Source: Saccharina japonica
Lineage: Eukaryota > Sar > Phaeophyceae > Laminariales > Laminariaceae
Length of the DNA: 64,000 nt
Reading direction: 5' to 3'
NCBI GenBank assembly: GCA_008828725.1
Contig: MEHQ01001058.1
Coordinates: forward strand, 442,071 to 506,070
How positions within the stretch are numbered: the stretch's first letter is position 1; each line of letters starts with the position of its first letter. The notes under the pieces are model-generated. The model saw only the letters and a program-made list of their open reading frames with translations, was not told where the DNA came from and did no database searches. The translations under genes were made by a program, and so were the position numbers. This document shows, one piece after another, positions 56,770 to 64,000 of this stretch.

Positions 56770-57112
56770 TTGGCATTTCATTTGCCCCACAGCCCCGGTT
56801 GGCTAGAAGGTAACCACGAAGCTTGTTAAAATCGAAATCGCGCGTTCGAGCCCCCCCGAGTGCATGCTCGTAGGGACTTTTCTCGCAATATCTTGTGTAG
56901 CGGAAAACGCGAGGAGAGCGTGAGTTAGCAAAATTCGATGAAAATCGATGAGCGTTGGGAAGGCTGAACCCTCTGCGCGATAAAAACCAAGGCAAGGGCC
57001 GTAGTGGGGGAGGAGGGAGAGGAGCCTACTTTGTGACCCCGGATCTGAGTTACGACTAGGGAGGGAGAAAAAAAGAAGTGCGAAGATATTAAATGGGATG
57101 GAAAATAAAAAA
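56770..57112 (+). repeat. tRNA-derived SINE-like element
   Basis: Box A-like ttggctagaaggta (56799) and box B-like gcgttcgagcccc (56843) are about 44 bases apart. The body that follows is shared in part with 38940-39100 and, at its 3' end, with 27543-27650 (inverted). Confidence 0.55.
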
Positions 57113-59236
57113 TAAAAATAAAAGCGAATAATGGTCTCGAATATCTACGGCCAACAGCAGCAGCAGCAGTATCTCGCATTAGGCTGTGACCACATTCTCT
57201 GTTACTTGTATACCGATATAAAATGTCTGTAGAATGAAGAATAAGAATCGGCACCGCGATGCTAGAGGGATAGGGTTAGGTGCGGGAGTTGGCGGGTAGA
57301 ACTAACTTACCTGGTATTGATGTGGAGACGGCAACAACAGCAAATACATGCAATATCAAAGCGGGAACTAAAAGCGTGTCGTCAAAACGACCAGCTTTCG
57401 GTGTGAGGTGTGAGGCGTGTGTGTTGGACATTGTTCAACGTGCAATGTGACGATAAGCTCTAAGGTAGGGGCAACGATGCTACGTATTATACATGACGAC
57501 AGACCGTCGTTTATTTTTTTACTGTTTTCATTGTTTGTTTGAGTGTTTGCTTGTATTTTTGACTTATCTCTTTGTCTTTGTCTTTGTCTGTTTCCCGTCG
57601 CTGTTTTTGACCTTTTTTTTGCAGTTACACTGCTCGCAGGCCGGGGATACATCAGTAGCACGGAACCATAGTTCCCTTCCCCCGTATCATGTCTGCGTTT
57701 ATAATCGGGGTGGAGGACTCGATTTGTTTGCCTGACCGGCGTGAACCCGGCACGGAACACCCCGGCATTATAGGGGCACCACGATAGAATCAGGGGGCGT
57801 ATACCCCCGATTGGTGATGTCGACCTTTCCAGTTTTATGTTTACCTTCACATAGCGTGTAGAGGGGAGCGGAGGGCTCCAGACTATCTGTTTTTGACTGA
57901 CTTTGATCGCTTTGCGGACCCTTCGGGTTCCGCTTTTATTTCAGTATACCTTTTTTGGGTAAGTTATAATAGCCTGTGACCTGTGACCACGGGAATCGAC
58001 CGCGTCAAGTGTTGGATTAGAACGGACAGATGGAGGTACTGGATAGAGAGACTGGCACGGTTTTTAATGTGAAGACAACAACAACAATATAGCTCAAATA
58101 AAAGACTACAGACCAGAGTGAGTGTACAATGTACGTTGACTAGATACTGAACGTGCATCGAGTCATGTTCCTTCCTTCCCTTCTTTGTGGTGATGTGGTG
58201 ATGGTGTTACGTTGCACGCTGCTTCATCTCTCTCTTCTTTGTGGTGTGTGTGTTCTTCACATTAAACCTTCCTTTCTACCCGTCGACATCCAGCACACCC
58301 AGTGTCCGTGCCGATTCTTCATCCTAAAAAGGTACCAGTTCTGTGGTCATGTGGTTGGAGTGTTCGGCTGCCCGTTAGTTGCTCTCTCTTTTTTGTGGTG
58401 GTGGTGATATATGATATATACGTTGCTCGCGTTGCTCCTCGTGCTCATAAAACAGCGGCATGCATTCTGCGTATCATACTCGTAGAGGTTCCAAAAGGAC
58501 CTGATGAGTCCTCAACCATCCTTATAGACAACAGCAGCTACATACATATACTACTATTTATACTAATAATAATATTACTATTAATACTATTAATACTGTA
58601 GTTCGAATTCTCTGACATCCCCGGGGGGGGCAGGTTTGCAGAAGCGCTGAATTTTACGTACATAACAAATTGGGGCGCTTGACCCACCACTAATAAATCT
58701 GCTACTACGACGAATCTCTCTGTTGTTGTAGCGTAAGAAAAAGGCTACTACATTTAATACTGACTGGTGTTTTCGTAGCATAAAGAACGGCAGTATCACA
58801 AAGTACATACGACAACCAGCTGGTAGGGCCGGCTAAAACCAAAAGCACAACGTGGATGTTTCGTTCGATCAATCAATAATTTCCTGCAGTGACTATCCGA
58901 AGCACCAGCACCACCACGCACGGTAAAGCCGCGGGGTGTATCGCAAGCGAACGCAAAAAATATAATATTCTTCCTTTCTTGGTGCAGTAGACAAATAATC
59001 GCTGTTCTGCAACACAGACACCTGCGTATTAATCATCTAGTGGCGCTCTGCCCCGTCAAATGTGATGATACCCCCTCCCCCCTATTGCGGCGTTATGGTT
59101 TGTAGCAATTGTCCCCTCTATCATACCTGGCAGGCGTTATTACCCGCCTGGGAGATGAATCTCTCGCCCCTTCAATCAGAAGACATCCCGGCGAGAGCAA
59201 GCGACTGTCATCACAAGAAACTATAACCTGCCGCAA
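57113..59236. other. Intergenic, no gene recognised
   Basis: T-rich and AT-rich sequence with microsatellites. No supported ORF. Confidence 0.4.
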
Positions 59237-59471
59237 GCTACGATAGAGGTGCACCATGTTTTTTCTGAGCTCCTCACTTAAGGGGCGTCATACCTCACCG
59301 AAAAAATGATTTTTGGAGAGAAAAAAAAAGTGCTGCCGGATGCGAAATCTCATGGCCGAAGTATACTCTGAAACATTATTCGTCACAAAAATGAAAAAAC
59401 GACGAATTTGGGTAAAGGAGCCCGATCGTTCAGAAAACGATTCAGCCAAAAAGTGCTACCTCTACCGTAGC
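59237..59471. mobile_element. GCTACGATAGAGG MITE, copy 2
   Basis: The TIR is GCTACGATAGAGGTGCACC / CCTCTACCGTAGC. It is about 85 percent similar by eye to copy 1 over its length, in the same orientation. Confidence 0.85.
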
Positions 59472-59817
59472 ACGCGTCACCTTCAAGCATCGTACATGCC
59501 CCCTTGCTTGTGTGAGTTACCCGAACATAGCTTGAGGCACACCTGCTAGCAGTAGCAGTAGTCGGTCGCTAGGTTCATACACTGTCGTCGTCGGCAGGAC
59601 GTGGGTTGTAGTGGTCGTGCGTGAGTTCGAACCTCACGTCCACCGTGAATAACAAGCTTATTTTAAGAAAAATAGCGAATTTTCCGCTGGTCAAGAATCG
59701 GATAAAACGCTCTTCCTTTGGTCCCCAGAGATTGCTAAGAACTTTGGACTATAACAGGCACGTGCGCCCCCATACGAAGACCAAGGACCCCGCTGTCCTC
59801 AAGGGGGGGAGACGCGT

Positions 59818-60063
59818 GCTACGATAGAGATAGCACTTTTTTCTGTTTTTGTTTCTGAATGACTGGGCTCCTTAACCAAATTTCGTCGTTTTTTCATTAT
59901 TGTGTGGCCATCATCTCGATGGTATACCTATTAATAGCTCGTGGGATTGTTGGTCGAGCAGCACTTTTGGTTTTTTGCAAAATCGTTTTTTGGGTGAGGT
60001 ATGGAGCTCCTCAAGTGACCACCCTTATAAGGCAGAAACATCACGGTGCACCTCTATCGTAGC
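59818..60063. mobile_element. GCTACGATAGAGG MITE, copy 3 (inverted)
   Basis: The reverse complement starts GCTACGATAGAGGTGCACC, as in copy 2. It then keeps gaggagctccatacctcac, aaaaacgacgaaatttgg and aaggagccc. It lies only about 350 bases from copy 2 in inverted orientation. Confidence 0.8.
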
Positions 60064-61127
60064 ATCCGTCGGGAGATTGTTGTAAGGCTTAGATTGCGCA
60101 TGTAGTAGGTACTTGGTTAACATTTTCTCCTCGTGTTTCGCTCTCAGGTATTTTCAGCCGGCTGCTGGTACACATTGCTCGAATATGTCGCCCCTGGCAA
60201 CTACGCGAGCGACACCGCTTTGCTCGAGTTTTGTTACTAGATTCTGCGTCCGGGCTCGTAGTCCTAGCTTGTTTATGCCTATATACTTTCGTGTACCGGT
60301 TCTTTTTTCGAGGACGCCATTTGGTAAGGTCTTAGTCCGTTGGGCTTTTTACTGGTGAAAAGGGTAATTGCCTACCCAATCCAAGCCTTATACTGTAACA
60401 CAATGCCATTGCCCCTGTTTGTACCAACGGTACTGTTATAGATACATAACCTCGTATGCATCAATATAATCACTTTCCCATAGGTCAGCGCTGACCGCTA
60501 TATAGTTCAGTGCCTGTTAAGGTGCACATCTGACCATAAAACAAAAAACACAAACCGGAGTCGACTGACTGGTAATCACTGGACCTAAGATAGATGTATA
60601 ATCCAACAAGGGTTGCAAGCCCTTTTTCAGTCAGCGCCGACTAAGGGGGAAAAGTGATCATGGTGCGTATCATGGAAGATATTTACACGTCGTGTATTAG
60701 AGCATGTATGGCATTGAAAACACACAGCTCTCGGGCTCTCGGGGGACGAACTTGCTAATGTAACGCCTAGAACGCCTAGCAAGGTGTTACAACAGTCCCC
60801 TAATGTAATTATCAAACACAATAAGTAACCGTCAATGCTGGGTAGGTCCAAATACGAACACATATATCGACGGCAGCGCAGCTGGCGGCCGTGGACGCGG
60901 CGGGGGAGCTAAAAGGTGCTCTCCCTCCACAACATCACCAGCAACAGATACTCCCGATACTTCGCTGCCCCGTGCATACATACTATATAAGCCCACAAAA
61001 CCTTAGAAGGACGGGCTCAACTTTTTGGAGGGCCACAAAGAAACTTGGATGAAAAAATCGTGCTCAGCGGCGAGCGCCACACTAAATCCTATATAATATA
61101 GCATGCCTATGCTCAAGGTTGTGTTAT
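60064..61127. other. Intergenic
   Basis: No gene recognised. Confidence 0.4.
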
Positions 61128-61510
61128 AAGGATAACTCTGGGCTGGATACGTAGTCAATCGACATTTTACCCCCCCTTTGTACAGCTCCGGTAGGTCACA
61201 CCTTCACATTTGGCGTCGTCGAGGACATGGGTTCGAATCTCACTTCGAACGCTTCTTTCATAGAAACGCTTGCGCGTGCGTCCCTAAAAAAGCATGTCTC
61301 CCTGGTTTCCCAGGTGCTGAATGCTGAAATGAGGCGGGTAGGTCAACGTACGGCCGTATACGCTAGTACCGTTACGTGCCAAAGATGCCGCCGTTTAGAG
61401 GGGGGGGGAGTGTCGTGAGGATTCGCAAGGATTACCCTGGGCTGGACAATCGATCGATATTTTACCCCTATAGTCCAGTAGGTAACACCTCCATAATTTC
61501 TCAGGATTGG
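61128..61510 (+). repeat. Two diverged copies of a tRNA-like/SINE-like unit
   Basis: 61128-61215 (ctgggctggatacgtagtca, then attttacccc, agctccggtaggtcacacct) and 61425-61510 (ctgggctggacaatcgatcg, then attttacccc, agtccagtaggtaacacctc) match in order. The first is followed by box-B-like gggttcgaatctc. Confidence 0.55.
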
Positions 61511-61685
61511 TATCACATTAAAGCTGCCACAAGTCGGATAAATCGCGATCTATATATAGATTTCATGTACCAGTGGTACATATTAACCTGCCGTTAAGAT
61601 ATGTGTTTTCCCGACGGTTACATTATTTTCGGCTTCGGCTAACGGCGGTCACCATCCCGACCCGAAACTCTAATAACCCTAACCC

Positions 61686-61780
61686 TAACCCTTCTAGGAC
61701 TGGAGTCCCGTTTTGGGGACAAATTACTTAGAATTAGAGTGGTTTGTCCCCAAAACGGGACTGCAGTTCTAAAAGGGTTA
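61686..61780. mobile_element. TAACCC-ended MITE, 95 bp, 38-bp TIRs
   Basis: 61686-61723 and the reverse complement of 61743-61780 agree at 35 of 38 bases (TAACCCTTCTAGGACTG at the left, then GAGTCCCGTTTTGGGGACAA). The outer ends are telomere-like and sit next to a short CCCTAA run (61675-61690). Confidence 0.85.
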
Positions 61781-62241
61781 GCTAACGAGAGGCATGCCTG
61801 GTTGGTTGGTGTGCCACCTGGTCGCTGTGCTTGTGAGGAACGACCATGAGCTATTATAGATAATCTAGATACTAGATGATCAATAATGTGAGATCGGTCC
61901 GATGTGAGAAACGTTTCGGCGAGGTACAGAAAAAAAACAGCACATAATAATCATCTTTTGTCAAAACCGCCCGGTCTTGAACAAAAAAATCACCCGCGCG
62001 GGAGGGGGGGTTAACCAATCCCACCCCCCACTCCTTCCTCTGCGCATCGGTGATCGAGCCCCACTACCTCTTCGTTGCCGAATCCAGCCGACTCGGCTTT
62101 TTTTTACGGGGCTCAGACAAAAAAAGTATAACACAAGCAAGGGTTAAAATTAAGCAGGAGGGCCGACGGAAACTAGAACCCACTCCCGCCATGCACTGCT
62201 GCTGTCGCGTCCCTTCGCAATACTGCTGTATAGCAGCCGTG
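61781..62241. other. Intergenic
   Basis: No gene recognised. Confidence 0.4.
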
Positions 62242-62400
62242 GTGGCAAGCAGGCAAGCAGGCAAGCAGGCAAGCAGGCAAGCAGGCAAGCAGGCAAGCAG
62301 GCAAGCAGGCAAGCAGGCAAGCAGGCAAGCAGGCAAGCAGGCAAGCAGGCAAGCAGGCAAGCAGGCAAGCAGGCAAGCAGGCAAGCAGGCAAGCAGGCAG
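62242..62400 (+). repeat. 8-bp tandem array GCAAGCAG
   Basis: About 19 nearly perfect units. ORFs over it in three frames (repeated ASRQ or LLACLPAC) are artefacts. Confidence 0.95.
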
Positions 62401-62724
62401 ACAGGCCGGTTCTTTTTCCAAAAGACAAGTAAAAACATATAAAACCCCCTCTCCCCCCCGCAGCGGGACCTCTAGACTGTATAGACTACAGCAGTACTTA
62501 CCGTACGAGTATGTATTGAAAAAAAAGAAAAACAAAACAAAACAACAGCATGCGAGCACACAGCAACAGACACATGCAAAAAAAAGGGCTACAAAAAATA
62601 TCAATAAACGCGTACCGTAGGTGCTACTGCTACTGTGTGACTGGCGCGTCTGGTCGGCCCGCCCGCCCTGCCCCATCCCATCCCATACCCCAAAGGCCAA
62701 TATTCCACACATCAGACAAATCAT

Positions 62725-62945
62725 GATGTAGATGATCTATCAAGATGATCTATCACGATGATTCATCAAGACGATCTATCAAGGTCGTCTATCTAGATCA
62801 TCTATCTAGATAATCTATCAAGATAATCTATCAAGATAATCTATCAAGATAATCTATCAAGATAATCTACCAAGATAATCTATCAAGATGATCTATCAAG
62901 ATGATCTATCAAGATGATCTATCAAGATGATCTATCTAGATCTAC
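62725..62945 (+). repeat. 13-bp tandem array GATAATCTATCAA / GATGATCTATCAA
   Basis: About 16 units. It is one of several arrays with an AGATNATCTAT core in the right third of the window. Confidence 0.95.
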
Positions 62946-63777
62946 TGTAATAGATCCTATGTTTACCGTCACGAGATGTTCCGCAAGATCCGTATCACGC
63001 AGATCCCGCACGGCAAACGAAAGTTCGGAAGAGCTGTGTCGAACAGATCCACCAGCCGGAAAAAAATAGAACATGATCTAAATCGTGTGCAGTTCGTATC
63101 AATCAGGGGTCTATCTACCCCGACATATCTAAAACACGAAATATCAAGATCGCGTCAAGGAGATCTGATCTGTCCGATTTGAGCAAGATCCGACTAAAAA
63201 TGTAGCGGACGTTGTTCGAGCAAAAAAACGAATTCGCCGGGACACCTTCCCGCGCACAGCAGCGCGCACCACCACCCAATGCTACCGGGCAGTTTGCTTG
63301 CCTCGCCCGAACGTCCTCAAATCGAAGGACTGATAATTTTCCTCATCCAGCAAGCGATATAACGCCTGCCAGGTATATATGATGAAGGCACGCTAAACCG
63401 TAAACGCCGCGCAACAGGGAAAAGGGGATACCAGAACAGACGGACGTGGATGCTATGGTCTCTCAATCTCGGATTTTAGGGCCTTGCGTTGGGCCATCTT
63501 GGCCTCCACGAAGTCGTCCACTACCACGGGCCAGGCATCTGGCACACACACAGCCGAGGGGGGGGGGGCCGGGGAATGAGGGGGGGAGTGGCCAGACGGC
63601 GAAATGCGGCAGGGGGGGGGGCGGGGAGCGGCGCTCGAGGGAGTCAGGGTGGAGGCCTCGGTGCCGCTACTCGTAACTGCAGGCAGGCAGGCAGGCAGGC
63701 GCCTCTTGCGGACGGAAAAGCTATCAATAGCGTGCGCACAGCAGCTACCTCGGGTGCACGACGCGCTCGGAATATCT
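62946..63777. other. Intergenic
   Basis: Contains GATC-rich sequence, G runs and (GGCA)n at 63683-63700. No gene recognised. Confidence 0.4.
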
Positions 63778-63929
63778 CTCTGTAGATTATCTATCTGTAG
63801 ATTGTCTATCTGTAGATGGTCTATCTGTAGATGGTCTATCTGTAGATGATCTGTCTGTAGATGGTTTATCTAGATTATCTATCTGTAGATGATCTATCTG
63901 TAGATGATCTATCTGTAGATGATCTATCC
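63778..63929 (+). repeat. 15-bp tandem array TCTGTAGATGATCTA
   Basis: About ten units with GATTATC, GATTGTC and GATGGTC variants. Confidence 0.95.
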
Positions 63930-64000
63930 GATGCGTGCAACAGCCTGAAACAACTCACAGGATGTTTCAACCTTTCGCTCACTTTACGCCCAAGTATCGC

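Noticed and set aside
62050..62724. ORFs in three frames over the GCAAGCAG array
   Set aside because: An 8-bp array without stops gives long frames in several registers, and the flanks are not coding-like.

Overview
The window reads as nuclear DNA of a eukaryotic alga, most likely a stramenopile and plausibly a brown alga. The reasons are a low gene density, spliced genes with clear pyrimidine-tract/CAG acceptors, proteins full of Gly/Ala/Gln/Asn/His runs, a lone AP2 domain, an SGF29-type Tudor gene, very many CAG/CTG and ACGT microsatellites, and long G/C homopolymers. No bacterial operon, CRISPR array, rRNA or intact tRNA was found. The species assignment is inference. One assembly gap (771 N) lies at 36832-37602.

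Confident or likely genes, left to right: the last exon of an ankyrin-repeat protein (42-815, +); an AP2/ERF-domain protein in one long ORF (10229-11992, -); a protein built of two tandem ubiquitin-like units (29565-30515, -); an SGF29-like tandem-Tudor gene (SAGA subunit, H3K4me3 reader), recovered here from three exons whose splice phases agree (42462-42581, 43675-43827, 46216-46326, +), with a possible upstream exon at 38349-38876; and the last exon of a protein with a degenerate 2OG-Fe(II)-oxygenase-like region followed by a GNAT acetyltransferase domain (47457-49136, -). Several weaker exon candidates are listed with low confidence, including two minus-strand exons (about 32600-32840 and 33640-33806) that end on the same QVG-x-x-R/F motif next to a splice donor.

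Most of the remaining sequence is repeats. The clearest are: a dispersed family whose copies all end in a poly(C) tract (at least 12 copies or fragments); a 1,106-bp hAT-like fold-back element with 21-bp perfect TIRs and an 8-bp target duplication (34053-35158); a 631-bp Mutator-like element with a 9-bp target duplication (31867-32497); a 1.2-kb TIR element with a 7-bp duplication (53162-54389); several MITE families; tRNA-derived SINE-like pieces; and many minisatellites. The final SGF29 intron is loaded with repeats. The poly(C) tail of one copy sits exactly where the pyrimidine tract of the last 3' splice site should be.

The blocks 3814-9700, 12000-16000 and 54900-64000 hold almost only microsatellites, homopolymers and repeats. 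The blocks 18440-21300 and 22300-25228 differ in composition (GC-rich, few homopolymers). They look like decayed sequence that may once have been coding, but no family could be named with confidence.
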